Positions 1 to 8,400 are shown, counted from the first letter of the stretch. The stretch: 38,407 bases of DNA from Xenococcaceae cyanobacterium MO_167.B27 (GCA_030065935.1 JASJCP010000035.1:1-38407), one strand, 5' to 3'. Program-made: numbers and translations. The notes: generated by a model not told the origin, from the sequence alone.

Positions 1-26
1 TCACCAATCACCAATCACCAATCCCC
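1..26. repeat. STRR-type heptamer array (TCACCAA)n
   Basis: Three full copies of the heptamer TCACCAA followed by a partial copy open the window; the array may continue to the left. Seven-base tandem units are typical of the short tandemly repeated repetitive (STRR) sequences known from cyanobacteria. Arrays with other heptamers occur near 7.0, 18.4 and 30.5 kb. Confidence 0.75.
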
Positions 27-144
27 CCGGGAGGAGACTTAATAGATCCAGGTATTGAAACCAAAACAGATCCACTTATGTTAGAAGTCTCCTTCCGGCC
101 CTGCCATCACTATGTAATTTATTCTGCACACCTACTTATTTTCC

Positions 145-1134
145 TTAATCCGCAACTTTACTAACGGCAGTTTTAGGAGAAGTGCTACGGCGTATATCTC
201 GCCAGATATGAGTAGCAGCTAAAGCACCATCCGCAGCAGCAATTACCACTTGATTCAGTCCCGCTTTTAAATCTCCAATGGCAAATATACGGGGGTGGGA
301 AGTACGAGCCATTTTATCTGTAACTAAATTACCTCCTTGTTTCTCTAAATCGAACTTATCCAGATAAGTAGCATGATATTTAGAACCCATGGAAATCAAA
401 CCTGTTTCCAACTCAATTACTCGACCATCAGTTAATTCCACACCAGTCATCTGATGGTTTTCCCCTAGAAACTGCTTGATAGGGGTCTCTTCAATTTGAT
501 AACCTTGTGCTTCTAATCTGTTGCGTAAATCCTCATTTACTTCAAACAACCCTTGTGTAAATAAAATAATATCGACCGTAAACCAACCTAAAGGAAAGAC
601 TACTTCTGCATTCCCTGCACTGCTAGCCAATACTCCCACTTTTTTATCTGCCATTTCATAACCATCACAAATGAGGCAAACATGGAGGTTATAACCTGCG
701 TAATCATAGACATTACGGATATTTTCTAGTTCTGGTAGATAGTCAATAATGCCACTAGCAGCAATGATATATTTAGCACGGAAAGTATAATATTCGCTCT
801 CTTTGCGACCAACTTTGACCCTTACAGCAAAGATATCACCTTCATCCACGATCTCTTCAACGTAAGCATCGAGTAAATCCCCACCAAGAGATAGAAAATG
901 TTCTTTGCCCTGTCGCAGAACAGAACGACCAGGGGTATCGGGAGGTAAGCCCAGATAGTTATGGAGTTCGGTCATCCAAAAAGAGCGGGCTTTGCCTTTA
1001 TCGATAATCAGAGTATCGAGTAAATAGCGTTGTAGATATATACCAGCAGAAAGTCCTCCTGCACCTCCACCAACAACAATAGTGTCATAGATTTTTTCTG
1101 TAGCTGGTTGTAAATTCTGTTTGGTAAGTTTCAT
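145..1134 (-). CDS. Thioredoxin-reductase-like FAD-dependent oxidoreductase
   Basis: A 329-residue soluble flavoprotein of the two-dinucleotide-fold (TrxR/AhpF) family, near the usual 310-330 length. The N-terminal FAD motif VGGGAGGLSAG lies at residues 21-31. A CxxC pair (C153, C156, in HVCLICDGYE) sits where TrxR has its redox-active CATC. The C-terminal FAD motif contains IFAIGDL and a following alanine-rich helix. The second dinucleotide fold reads GVLASSAGNAE rather than the usual glycine-rich GGGxSAxE, so NADPH use cannot be assumed. ATG start, with AGG about 8 bases upstream. Likely role: reduction of a thioredoxin-like or small disulfide partner in the cytoplasm; the partner is unknown. 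The gene stands alone, followed upstream by a broken hydrolase on the same strand. Confidence 0.85.
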   Translation of the reverse strand: MKLTKQNLQPATEKIYDTIVVGGGAGGLSAGIYLQRYLLDTLIIDKGKARSFWMTELHNYLGLPPDTPGRSVLRQGKEHFLSLGGDLLDAYVEEIVDEGDIFAVRVKVGRKESEYYTFRAKYIIAASGIIDYLPELENIRNVYDYAGYNLHVCLICDGYEMADKKVGVLASSAGNAEVVFPLGWFTVDIILFTQGLFEVNEDLRNRLEAQGYQIEETPIKQFLGENHQMTGVELTDGRVIELETGLISMGSKYHATYLDKFDLEKQGGNLVTDKMARTSHPRIFAIGDLKAGLNQVVIAAADGALAATHIWRDIRRSTSPKTAVSKVAD

Positions 1135-1265
1135 GCCATTACCTATCTAATTGATTGAAATAAGGAAGTGAAAGTGAAAAAAGTTGAAGGGGTAAGAAGA
1201 AGAATTAGTTACAATGATTCTCTCGACTGGTTAAATAAACACAATAGTAGAATGATCAATCTTTC

Positions 1266-1631
1266 CTAATTGGGATATTTAGCAGCTAGACGGTAGCCTA
1301 CTGGTGCGCCATAGTCCATCAAATAGAGGAAATATTGTGGTAAATCCAATTTTATCGTCAACTTTTCGACGATATCCGCCAACTTATCAAAGCTATATTC
1401 AAATTCATCAACTTTTGGCATGGAACTAGCACCAAAACCTGGATAATCTGGGGCAATGAGGTGAAATTCATTAGCCAGGACGGGAATGAGATTGCGGAAC
1501 CTATGAGATGATGTGGGAAATCCATGTAACAAGAGGATGGTAGCGGCATTAGGTTTGCCAGCTTCTCGATAGAAAATATCAAGTCCATCAATCTCAATAG
1601 TTTTGTGCATTGTAGTGTTTGAGTTAATCAT
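1266..1631 (-). pseudogene. Alpha/beta hydrolase, C-terminally truncated
   Basis: 121 residues that match only the first part of haloalkane-dehalogenase/epoxide-hydrolase-like alpha/beta hydrolases, which normally have about 280-300 residues. Visible are the oxyanion-hole motif [14 protein letters not shown] (residues 33-46), the strand and turn PDYPGFGAS, and the nucleophile elbow [10 protein letters not shown] with the expected Asp at residue 106. The frame ends in KYPN and a TAG, where the family continues into the lid domain. The catalytic acid and histidine are therefore absent and the product should be inactive. The 5' end is healthy: GGAG stands just upstream of the ATG. Best read as a gene that lost its 3' two thirds. 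Confidence 0.75.
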
Positions 1632-1720
1632 GATGAATCTCCTTTTTTTTTGAATTGATTGTGGTTTTAAGATTTAAACGAAATGATCTAGAGTTTTAAG
1701 CTTTAACTTGAAGGTGAAAG

Positions 1721-1800
1721 TTAAGCTAGTTGTTTTTCTAACTCCTGAATACGAGCTTCTAGAGGAGCTTTAATTTGTGCAACTTCTGCTTCTGAATATC
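1721..1800 (-). pseudogene. 3' remnant of a coiled-coil protein gene
   Basis: On the minus strand the frame ending at the TAA at 1723-1721 reads as a charged helix (SEAEVAQIKAPLEARIQELE and a few more residues), resembling the C-terminal coiled coil of a larger protein. No start codon or upstream domain remains. The fragment lies between the truncated hydrolase and gatA; the rest of this 387-bp gap shows nothing I recognise beyond one HIP1 site. The parent family is unknown. Confidence 0.35.
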
Positions 1801-2018
1801 GAAGTCAAAATAAGATAGAATGCTTTTACTAAATGAGTTGAGCATTATTCTATAAAGCGAAAAGCGATCGCCCTTTTAGCTGTTCTTAACTGTGGTAACT
1901 ATGTAATGTTGTGCATCCGCTACCTTAACATCTATTTTTGAAAGTTTTTGCACCTCATCAGCAACAGATAACAAATAAGACTTAGAATGAATAGTCTGTA
2001 AGGTTAATTATTATTCTA

Positions 2019-3473
2019 ATGTCTCAAGAAACAATCAAGGGATTACACCAACAGCTAGTTAATAAAGAACGTTCGGCGGTAGAAATTACCACAGAAACTT
2101 TAGAACGCATCAATACCTTAGAACCATTAGTTAAAGCTTTCCTCTCTATTACCGCAGACTATGCCCTAGAACAAGCTAAAAAAGCGGATAGTAAAATTGC
2201 TGCTGGACAAGAGATTAGTATCTTAGAGGGTATTCCTATTGGGATTAAAGACAATATGTGTACCCAAGGGATTAAAACTACTTGTGCTTCTCAGATATTG
2301 GCAAACTTTGTACCACCTTACGAATCTACTGTTACTCAAAAACTCAAAGATGCTGGCGCAGTGATGGTAGGAAAAACTAACCTCGATGAGTTTGCTATGG
2401 GGAGTTCTACAGAGAATTCTGGTTTTCAGGTAACAGCTAACCCTTGGGATTTATCTAGAGTACCAGGGGGTTCTTCTGGGGGTTCTGCTGCTGCTGTGGC
2501 TTCATCGGAATGCGTTGTAGCTCTTGGTTCTGATACAGGGGGTTCTATTCGTCAACCTGCTGCTTTATGTGGGGTGGTGGGGTTAAAACCCACTTATGGT
2601 TTAGTGTCTCGTTTTGGGTTAGTGGCTTATGCTTCTTCTTTGGATCAGATTGGTCCTTTTGCTCGTAATGTAGAAGATGCTGCTATTTTACTAGGTGCGA
2701 TCGCAGGTCATGACCGTCGTGATTCTACTAGTTTAAATATAGAAATTCCTGACTATACCCAATATCTGCAACCAGAACTGAAAAAGGGCTTAAAAGTCGG
2801 CATTATTACCGAAACTTTTGGAGAAGGTTTAGATGCTGTTGTAGCCGAAGCAGTTAAAAAGGCGATCGCACAATTAGAGGAATTAGGAGCAGAAGTTAAA
2901 GAAATTTCTTGTCCTCGTTTCCGTTATGGTCTGCCAGTATATTATATTATTGCTCCCTCAGAAGCTTCTGCGAATCTGGCTCGTTATGATGCAGTAAAAT
3001 ATGGCATTCGCAAGGAAGCAGATAATTTAGTAGATATGTATGCTACTACCCGTGCTGCTGGTTTTGGTACAGAGGTTAAACGACGCATTATGTTAGGTAC
3101 TTATGCTTTATCTGCTGGCTACTATGATGCTTATTATCTGAAAGCGCAAAAAGTCCGCACTCTGATTAAACAAGACTTTGAGCAAGCTTTTGAAGAAGTG
3201 GATGTGTTGATTTGTCCTACCACTCCTACCACTGCTTTTAAAGCTGGAGAGAAAACCTCTGACCCTCTCTCGATGTATTTATCTGATTTGATGACAATTC
3301 CTGTAAACTTAGCTGGTTTACCAGGGATGAGTCTTCCTTGTGGGTTTGATGAAGCTGGTTTACCTATCGGGATGCAATTAATAGGTAATGTTTTACGAGA
3401 AGATATCCTGTTTCATGTCGCCCATGCTTACGAACAAGCTACGGAATGGCATAAAAAACAACCACAGATTTAA
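2019..3473 (+). CDS. gatA: Asp-tRNA(Asn)/Glu-tRNA(Gln) amidotransferase subunit A
   Basis: 484 residues, full length for GatA. It is the amidase subunit of GatCAB, which converts misacylated Glu-tRNA(Gln) (and Asp-tRNA(Asn) where needed) to the correct amide in the cytoplasm, releasing ammonia from glutamine. The amidase signature is complete: Lys77 in GIPIGIKDN, the cis-Ser152 in [12 protein letters not shown], and nucleophile Ser176 in [10 protein letters not shown], giving the Ser-cis-Ser-Lys triad. The C-terminal region ([16 protein letters not shown]) is also typical. GatB and GatC are not in this window, as is common in cyanobacteria where gat genes are dispersed. The ATG at 2019 gives the expected N-terminus ([10 protein letters not shown]), although no strong ribosome binding site precedes it. 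Confidence 0.97.
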   Translation: MSQETIKGLHQQLVNKERSAVEITTETLERINTLEPLVKAFLSITADYALEQAKKADSKIAAGQEISILEGIPIGIKDNMCTQGIKTTCASQILANFVPPYESTVTQKLKDAGAVMVGKTNLDEFAMGSSTENSGFQVTANPWDLSRVPGGSSGGSAAAVASSECVVALGSDTGGSIRQPAALCGVVGLKPTYGLVSRFGLVAYASSLDQIGPFARNVEDAAILLGAIAGHDRRDSTSLNIEIPDYTQYLQPELKKGLKVGIITETFGEGLDAVVAEAVKKAIAQLEELGAEVKEISCPRFRYGLPVYYIIAPSEASANLARYDAVKYGIRKEADNLVDMYATTRAAGFGTEVKRRIMLGTYALSAGYYDAYYLKAQKVRTLIKQDFEQAFEEVDVLICPTTPTTAFKAGEKTSDPLSMYLSDLMTIPVNLAGLPGMSLPCGFDEAGLPIGMQLIGNVLREDILFHVAHAYEQATEWHKKQPQI

Positions 3474-3619
3474 TATTTGTGGTGTCTAGCTATTAAATAA
3501 CCTTAAATTGGAGTAAAACGTAGCAAAAAGTTATAGATCAGACACGAGTTTTAATCGAAACCCAAAAGACCTACAACCTTTATGTATAAAGAGTTTTAAC
3601 TGTTGTAAAATAATCACAT

Positions 3620-3865
3620 ATCCTCTCAGAAGCTAGAACCTTTAATCAAAGGTTGTAAAGCGAAGGCGCGTTGAGAGAGAAATACTCCCAAAAGCCTAGA
3701 GTGGTAACACTTTAGGTGTGTAGCTAGGCTAGTCCTAGCTACCCTAGGCTCGGGTAGCCTGCCTACCGATTCCTACTCCACTACGCTCTTAATGGTAGAG
3801 GTTATGCCTCAACAGCTATGAGAAGCGACTACAGAGGAGTCGAGAAAGTGAACGTTTTATGGTAG
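3620..3865 (+). ncRNA. Unidentified strongly folded non-coding region
   Basis: The 430-bp gap after gatA has no credible gene but contains a run of adjacent hairpins. CTCTCA (3623-3628) pairs with TGAGAG (3672-3677) and encloses AACCTTT/AAAGGTT (3637-3654). CCTAGAGTG-GTAA-CACTTTAGG (3695-3716) is a 9-bp stem with one G-U and a GNRA-type loop. GTAGCTAGG/CCTAGCTAC (3720-3742) is perfect. GCTACCC/GGGTAGC (3738-3758) competes with it. GAGG/CCTC (3798-3810) and CGACT/AGTCG (3826-3842) follow. This density and the GNRA loop suggest a structured RNA. It matches no RNase P, tmRNA, 6S or SRP RNA I can recall. An orphan transposon guide RNA (for example HEARO/IscB type) is one possibility. The strand is inferred from the loop sequence only. 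Confidence 0.35.
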
Positions 3866-3902
3866 TTTACTCCGATTTATTACTATTTAACGGCTACTCA
3901 CC

Positions 3903-5054
3903 CAGGGCTATTTCATTCTAAAAATCTCCAAGATGCGATCGAGACCATACTTGCATTTTCGTTCTGCTTGAGCCATATTGTTGAAGCCTGCATGCGGATA
4001 TAAATTCAGGGCTAAATTACGGGCGATCGCCATTATTTGAGGTAAAGGTTTTGTCCGAATTCTAGATTTATCTTCGCCTTGAGTAACATCTCGCTTCGTA
4101 ATGAACTTTATTTTCTACGCCCCAGTATCGTCGAATTTTTTCTGCAAATTTAAGTGCTGAATCTTTAAGATTGCTGATATAATACCTAATACTATTTTCT
4201 AGTTTATATTTGGTTTGTCTTTCACACTCTACACGAATAATAGTGGTCAAAGCAGGCCAATCTGTATAATTACCTTGAGCTTTGCATATACTGACTCTTC
4301 TTTTTTATATTCGACCATGGCCCTTATCAACTTGATAATTAGTTTCTTCAGCAATAAATTCTTCTTGAATTTTTTGATATAAAGTAGGTTGATTTCCTTT
4401 GACTGCTGCTAAGTAATGATTACCACTATCTACAATCTGATTAATTGTTTTTTTTGAGTATTCATTGAATTCTTAGCAAATACTACTCCTTTAACCGCTA
4501 AAACTTTGATAAATTCGGGGATGGCTGTAATTTCATTACTCTTATCCTTGACTTGACAAGGTTGCAATATTAGCCCTCTTTCTACTAAATATGCAGTGAC
4601 TAGAGTTATGGCTTTATGGGATTCACAATTAGGGTTATCTGTTTCTAACAGATAAGAACCTCTTAACACTTTGCCATCAAGTGCCAACATTTCTCCTGGG
4701 AGGGGAGTGATACTAAAGAACTGGGCCAATCTACAGGAATACTCTTTATAGTCAAGAGAGACCAGCGCACGCGGAACTGTGCTGTAGGATGGTAGGCGAT
4801 TCACTCCAAACAGCTCTTTCAATTGCTGCTTATACGATGCTAACCAGTCTCCTTACGCTATAAATCCCTGATTCCCCGCTGCTACAGCTAAAGTGAACAA
4901 AGCTAGACATAATGGTAGAGAGTGTCTTTGGCCTTGTTTTCTTCTGCGGTCTGGTAAACCAGCAAATACTTCTACGATCGCGATTTCAGCCATATTCAAT
5001 TAAGTGTCTCTAATTTAGCACGATAATCATAGCATTTAGAATGAAATAGCCCTG
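3903..5054 (-). mobile_element. ISAs1-family insertion sequence, inactive, with perfect 20-bp terminal inverted repeats
   Basis: The left end CAGGGCTATTTCATTCTAAA (3903-3922) is the exact reverse complement of 5035-5054. The CAGGG terminus and the enclosed transposase identify the ISAs1 family. The 1152-bp length is normal. The transposase stop codon lies inside the left repeat. I see no 8-10 bp target duplication in the flanks (CTACTCACC versus CATTTACAC), so the flanks may have been rearranged. The right end is only 37 bp from the 3' end of tRNA-Ser. The transposase is broken, but the perfect ends could still be mobilised by a related enzyme. Confidence 0.9.
3908..4993 (-). pseudogene. ISAs1-family transposase, multiply disrupted
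   Basis: Conceptual reading from the ATG at 4993 starts MAEIAIVEVFAGLPDRRRKQ, the usual ISAs1 N-terminus. It hits an in-frame TAA at codon 47 (4855-4853), then resumes in the same frame through LALDGKVLRGS, the first DDE Asp region. Next comes KSNEITAIPEF. The frame is lost after MNTQK at a run of eight T on the plus strand near 4443-4451. Another stop lies near 4302. The C-terminal part is in frame again (RYYISNLKDSALKFAEKIRR, WGVEN), shifts near 4095, and ends with EDKSRIR and a TAG at 3910-3908. Two stops and two shifts mean no functional transposase. Confidence 0.9.
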
Positions 5055-5091
5055 CATTTACACTTATAGCTGTGCTTATTTCTATTATGAA

Positions 5092-5178
5092 CGGAGAGAG
5101 AGGGATTTGAACCCCCGTCACCAATAAAGGTGAAATGGTTTTCGAGACCACCGCATTCAACCACTCTGCCATCTCTCC
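5092..5178 (-). tRNA. tRNA-Ser (anticodon CGA)
   Basis: The minus strand folds as an 87-nt class II tRNA. The acceptor GGAGAGA pairs with TCTCTCC. The D arm contains GCAGAGTGGTTGAATGC. The anticodon loop CTCGAAA gives CGA, reading UCG serine codons. A long variable arm (CACCTTTATTGGTG) is followed by the T arm GGGTTCAAATCCC. CCA is not encoded; the discriminator base is G. The ISAs1 remnant begins 37 bp downstream of its 3' end. Confidence 0.96.
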
Positions 5179-5275
5179 AATAAAAGATGCGCCTACCCAT
5201 TTTACTGAAATTTTTGGCAAATTGATCGGCAATTTCGCAAAAAATATTATTTTTCTGGAGCGTTTGCTTTCAGAG

Positions 5276-5399
5276 AGTCCCTCGGGAAACCCATAAGAAT
5301 GGCTTTAGGGACTTGCGCTTTATTAAAATACCAGCCTTTAAACTAATTCATTTGACTCCATAGCTCCTACGGCTAACTGATGAAGGCTGGTATTTTAAT
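5276..5399 (-). terminator. Nested inverted repeats downstream of the solute-binding protein gene
   Basis: A perfect 17-bp inverted repeat (5322-5338 with 5383-5399, core AAAATACCAGCCTT) lies 14 bp past the stop of the solute-binding protein gene. In transcription order its distal arm ends in TTTTAAT, consistent with termination. A second pair, AGTCCCT/AGGGACT (5276-5282 with 5307-5313), lies just beyond. The 44-nt loop of the first is long for a simple terminator. Confidence 0.55.
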
Positions 5400-5413
5400 T
5401 TTTTGCTCCTTCC

Positions 5414-6832
5414 TTAACTCCATTCGGCAAAAATCTTTTTGATTCTGGTTATGGCTTCATCTGCTGCTACTTCAGGAGTAACATTATCAAGTAAAATTTT
5501 CTCTAGACTACGACCCCAGACATTTTCTTTGAGAATTAAGCTATAAGCAGGAGTTTGAGAGGGATAAATCAGACGAGTTAGACTTTTAGTCAGGGTTTTG
5601 GTAACAGTGGAAGTATGAGGATCATCGGGATTATTCCAATAAGAGTCTTGGTAAAGGGTTTCATGGGTTGGTGAGTGTCTTCCCGAATCTTTGAGATATT
5701 GATTAACAATTTCTGGTTGTATGAGATAAGAAAGAAAATCTTTAGCTAACTTTTGCTGGGAAGCATCAGTAAAAATTACTGCTTGTTCCACGAGTAATAT
5801 ATGACGCATCCGTTCACCGTTAGGTTTATTGGGGAACTCAACAATTCCTAATTTATTATTGTAAGTATCTGGTTCTTTTCTTACAGCAGCAGGAATGGAA
5901 AGAGTTGCATTCGTCGTCATCAAAATTTTGCGGTTGAGAAACTTGCGATTGTTATCTGGATTAGTCCAATCAACTGCATCTTTAGGGACATATCCTTGAC
6001 GGTAATATTTGCTGTACCAGTCCAAACAATTAATAATCCCTTGACGCACTTTGGGGTCATCAACCAATAAATTTCCTTCAGAATCAATAATTTTAACGTT
6101 ATATGCTTCCAAAACTTGCTCAAAGGCTTGATAGGTATCTCCAGCTTCTATAGACATGGGTAATCCTATAGGATAGATATTGTCCTGGTGCTGGGTTTTT
6201 AAGTCTTGGTGGACATCAATCCAAAATTGCCAAAAATCATCCCAATCTTGAGGAATATCTTTTTCGGTACGACCTACTTTTTCAAGTAAATCTTTCCAAT
6301 AATAAATATGAATTGTGGCTTGATGTATGGGAATCGCGTAGTAGCTCCATTTTTTATCTATGTTGTTGTAATAGTATGCTGTTTGTAATATGTCTTGGTC
6401 GTAGATTTCTCTTATTGGTTGAATTAAATCTGTAACATCAGTTAATTTCCCTTCCCTTGCCAAACTAGCATTAAGAGTACTTTCCGCTTTAAAACTCATA
6501 AAAATATCAGGAGAAATGCCCCCTTGAAGATATCTTTGTGGCTTTTGCGATCTAGCATCTAAAGTATAAAAATAAATTTTAGCTTTGTTGCCAGTTTGTT
6601 TTTCCCAATTATCTACTAGTTTTTGTAGGGCTTCGTCTTCTTGTGGACGAAATCCTTTATCCCACCACAAGTTTAAAATTGTATCTTCTTGCTCTATTGT
6701 AAGTTGTCTATTAAAATTTGATTGTGATTCTGATGTTGAGATTAGCTGTTCTGACACAAAAATGCTACTACAGGCAATAGTTAGACAATATACGGCAAAA
6801 AATATAACAATAAATCTTATATGTTTATTCAT
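5414..6832 (-). CDS. ABC-type extracellular solute-binding lipoprotein (family 1, sugar-like)
   Basis: 472 residues with a lipoprotein signal peptide: short basic start (MNKHIR), hydrophobic core and lipobox LTIAC with the acylated Cys near residue 21. The mature protein has the family 1 solute-binding pattern (LNLWWDKGF, TGNKAKIYFYT, PDIFMSF, YAIPIHQATIHIYYWKDLL, IPQDWDDFWQFW) and resembles sugar/oligosaccharide receptors anchored in the periplasm. The substrate cannot be read from sequence. It is clearly paralogous to the protein at 30532-31953 over its whole length (for example both have IPQDWD, QGII.CLDWYS, EFPNKPNGE-like and AADEAI.RIK.IFAEW). No permease or ATPase gene is adjacent, so it probably serves a transporter encoded elsewhere. 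GAGG stands 6 bases before the ATG. Confidence 0.88.
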   Translation of the reverse strand: MNKHIRFIVIFFAVYCLTIACSSIFVSEQLISTSESQSNFNRQLTIEQEDTILNLWWDKGFRPQEDEALQKLVDNWEKQTGNKAKIYFYTLDARSQKPQRYLQGGISPDIFMSFKAESTLNASLAREGKLTDVTDLIQPIREIYDQDILQTAYYYNNIDKKWSYYAIPIHQATIHIYYWKDLLEKVGRTEKDIPQDWDDFWQFWIDVHQDLKTQHQDNIYPIGLPMSIEAGDTYQAFEQVLEAYNVKIIDSEGNLLVDDPKVRQGIINCLDWYSKYYRQGYVPKDAVDWTNPDNNRKFLNRKILMTTNATLSIPAAVRKEPDTYNNKLGIVEFPNKPNGERMRHILLVEQAVIFTDASQQKLAKDFLSYLIQPEIVNQYLKDSGRHSPTHETLYQDSYWNNPDDPHTSTVTKTLTKSLTRLIYPSQTPAYSLILKENVWGRSLEKILLDNVTPEVAADEAITRIKKIFAEWS

Positions 6833-7031
6833 TAGATACCTCGAAACCGCTTTGGGAGAGTTAGCGCAATTGATAAAAAAGTAAAGCCATATCAGTCAGC
6901 TATAGTTATGAATTATTAAATAAAAATGACTTTTTTCTATTTATTAATAATTTTTTCTATTTCGTTGCTCTGAGTCTGATAACTATTGCCTTATAGATAG
7001 AATGGCACTAATAAAGTTACTTGGTTGAGAT

Positions 7032-7114
7032 GGTTAGTGGTTAGTGGTTAGTGGTTAGTGATTGCTGATTGCTAATTGCTAATTGCTGGTTACTGATTAC
7101 TGATTACTGATTGC
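7032..7114. repeat. STRR heptamer array, about 12 units
   Basis: Nearly twelve contiguous seven-base units: four GGTTAGT, two GATTGCT, two AATTGCT, GGTTACT, two GATTACT and a partial GATTGC. Unit variants are clustered rather than mixed, as expected if local duplication spreads each variant. The array runs into the 3' end of the pentapeptide-repeat gene and encodes its last residues and stop codon. Confidence 0.9.
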
Positions 7115-7560
7115 ATATAGTTAAGATTAACTGGTGTATCTCCTGTTATGTAAGAAATTACTTTTTTCCGTTGAATAATACTACGATCTGGCATAATCAT
7201 CCCATTGGGTAAAATGGCATTACTTAAATCTGCACCAGCAAGACTGACGTATCTTAAATCAGCAAACAGTAAGTTAGCATAAGCCAATTCTGCTCCTCTG
7301 AGGTCTGCACCTTGTAAATTTGCCCCAGATAAATTAGCTTTATATAAATTAGCAACCGTTAAATCTGCACGAGAAAGATTAGTATTAATCAGTTGTGCTT
7401 CTGTTAAATCAACTCCTTCAAGAACTGCAATACTAAGATCGGCATTAGTGAAATTAATTTCTTTAAGATCTTGCCAACTTAAATTGAGATTGCATAATAC
7501 TGTCTGTTCAAAGTTCCGTTTTCCCATACTGTACTTTTGCAGTAATTCTTGAGTCTCCAT
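7090..7560 (-). CDS. Pentapeptide-repeat protein
   Basis: 156 residues. From about residue 25 to 118 there are consecutive A(D/N)LXX pentapeptides (NADLS, GVDLT, RADLT, KANLS, GANLQ, GADLR, YANLL, GADLS), predicted to form a right-handed quadrilateral beta-helix. No signal peptide or membrane span, so probably cytoplasmic. The function of such proteins in cyanobacteria is mostly unknown. The last eight residues (MQSVISNQ) and the TAA stop are encoded by STRR heptamers on the opposite strand, so the natural C-terminus has probably been replaced by repeat expansion. The ATG start is followed by ETQELLQKYS. Confidence 0.85.
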   Translation of the reverse strand: METQELLQKYSMGKRNFEQTVLCNLNLSWQDLKEINFTNADLSIAVLEGVDLTEAQLINTNLSRADLTVANLYKANLSGANLQGADLRGAELAYANLLFADLRYVSLAGADLSNAILPNGMIMPDRSIIQRKKVISYITGDTPVNLNYMQSVISNQ

Positions 7561-7571
7561 AATTCTTATTC

Positions 7572-7772
7572 CTAACTAAATTTTCTAGAACCAGATGTCA
7601 TTGGGAGATATCTGACAAAAACTGTTCCTGTTGGAGTTCCATCAGTTTTCCAAAGTTGTCTATTTGTTCCGTGATCGACTGTAAAAAAGAGATTACCATT
7701 TATTTCTACAGCCTGAAAATTAGTTATCCTAGAATTTAGCTGCGTCTTCTGAAAACTGTGTTGATGTTTCAT
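7572..7772 (-). pseudogene. ELWxxDGT-repeat protein fragment
   Basis: 66 residues containing LFFTVDHGTNRQLWKTDGTP and TGTVFVR, one unit of the ELWxxDGT repeat found many times over in large secreted or surface proteins of cyanobacteria. Only one unit remains, with an arbitrary short N-terminus and C-terminus, so this is probably a leftover of a much longer gene. It sits 11 bp upstream of the pentapeptide-repeat gene on the same strand. Confidence 0.6.
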
Positions 7773-7893
7773 CCCTTAAATCTCAGTTTGTCTCAACTGC
7801 ATCCATAGACTATATGACAATCGAGAATAACTAGGGATGATCATTAACCATATACAATCACAACAGATGTAGCAGCAGCCCAAGAAATTAGCT

Positions 7894-7942
7894 TTCCCGA
7901 CGGGAAGCCCCAGACCATATTGCTCCGCAATATGGTCTGGGG
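7894..7942. repeat. Perfect 15-bp stem-loop with an adjacent 6-bp hairpin
   Basis: CCCCAGACCATATTG (7908-7922) and its exact reverse complement (7928-7942) enclose the 5-base loop CTCCG. Directly to the left is TTCCCG-A-CGGGAA (7894-7906). There is no following T-run and no gene ends within 100 bp, so a simple terminator is unlikely. It resembles the GC-rich palindromes at 8409-8458 and 38053-38108 in style, and is followed by a CGCTCCGCGC tract. Confidence 0.7.
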
Positions 7943-8044
7943 TCGCTCCGCGCACCTGCGGGGAGAAAGTCGGGGTAGGGTATATCGAGCATAGGTTTAC
8001 ATTTTTAACATGAAATCTTTATATACCCAAGGTAAAGAGCGTTG

Positions 8045-8400
8045 TATTATAAATTCCAAACGGGGAAAGCCTGTAGAAAAAAAACAGTGCCGTGACTCTG
8101 CGGTGATGACGGGTAAGTCTCCCTGAACAGTTACCAGACTGCCAAACCAACCCCGTAAACGAGAAAAGTAAATTTTCTGGATAAAAAAACAACACGTTGT
8201 ACCCGTGGACTGCGGGGAATGGAAACTGCCTGGGCAATCAGAGCGTCAGGGGTATGGAATAGCTTGCTTTTTCATATCTAGATAGTGGGTCAAAAACCTG
8301 TAAAAGGAAGTAACCAGGAAAGCACTATCGTGAGGTAGTGAGAGCATCGGACTGTACCGCTTGCGGTCAGTGTGGGAGAGGTCACAAATCGTGAGGTGTT
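8045..8400 (+). ncRNA. Structured non-coding region, unidentified
   Basis: Part of the 709-bp gap 7773-8481, which has no credible gene. Read on the plus strand it folds repeatedly. ACGGGG near 8058 pairs with CCCCGT near 8150, enclosing a multibranched section (CTGT/ACAG, GGTAA/TTACC). AGAAAA-GTAAA-TTTTCT and ACAAC/GTTGT follow. GATAGTG/CACTATC (about 8281-8335) encloses CCT-GTAAA-AGG. ACTG-ACCGC/GCGGT-CAGT lies near 8352-8375. The multibranch recalls a cobalamin-type riboswitch or a group II intron domain I. It lacks a convincing B12 core and no intron domain V is visible. No plus-strand gene follows, so a riboswitch role is doubtful. Confidence 0.3.

Noticed and set aside
4996-5232. 78-residue minus-strand frame
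   Set aside because: It reads through tRNA-Ser and the right end of the ISAs1 element; no protein resemblance.
7032-7114. Possible CRISPR array
   Set aside because: The units are seven bases long, directly adjacent and without spacers; this is an STRR array.
8050-8160. Cobalamin riboswitch
   Set aside because: GGGGAAAGCCTGT and GCGGTGATG look similar to parts of it, but the conserved core (CCCGCAACTGT-like) and the 3' AGTCAGGA-CC box are not convincing, and no plus-strand gene follows. Kept only as an unidentified structured region.
8019-8237. 72-residue reading frame on the minus strand
   Set aside because: Lies antisense to the folded non-coding region and has no domain or ribosome binding site.
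8340-8400. tRNA remnant (GAGCATCGGACTGT matches tRNA D-arm and anticodon-stem sequence)
   Set aside because: No acceptor pairing, no T arm and no anticodon loop in the right place; the match is 14 bases and the region pairs differently.
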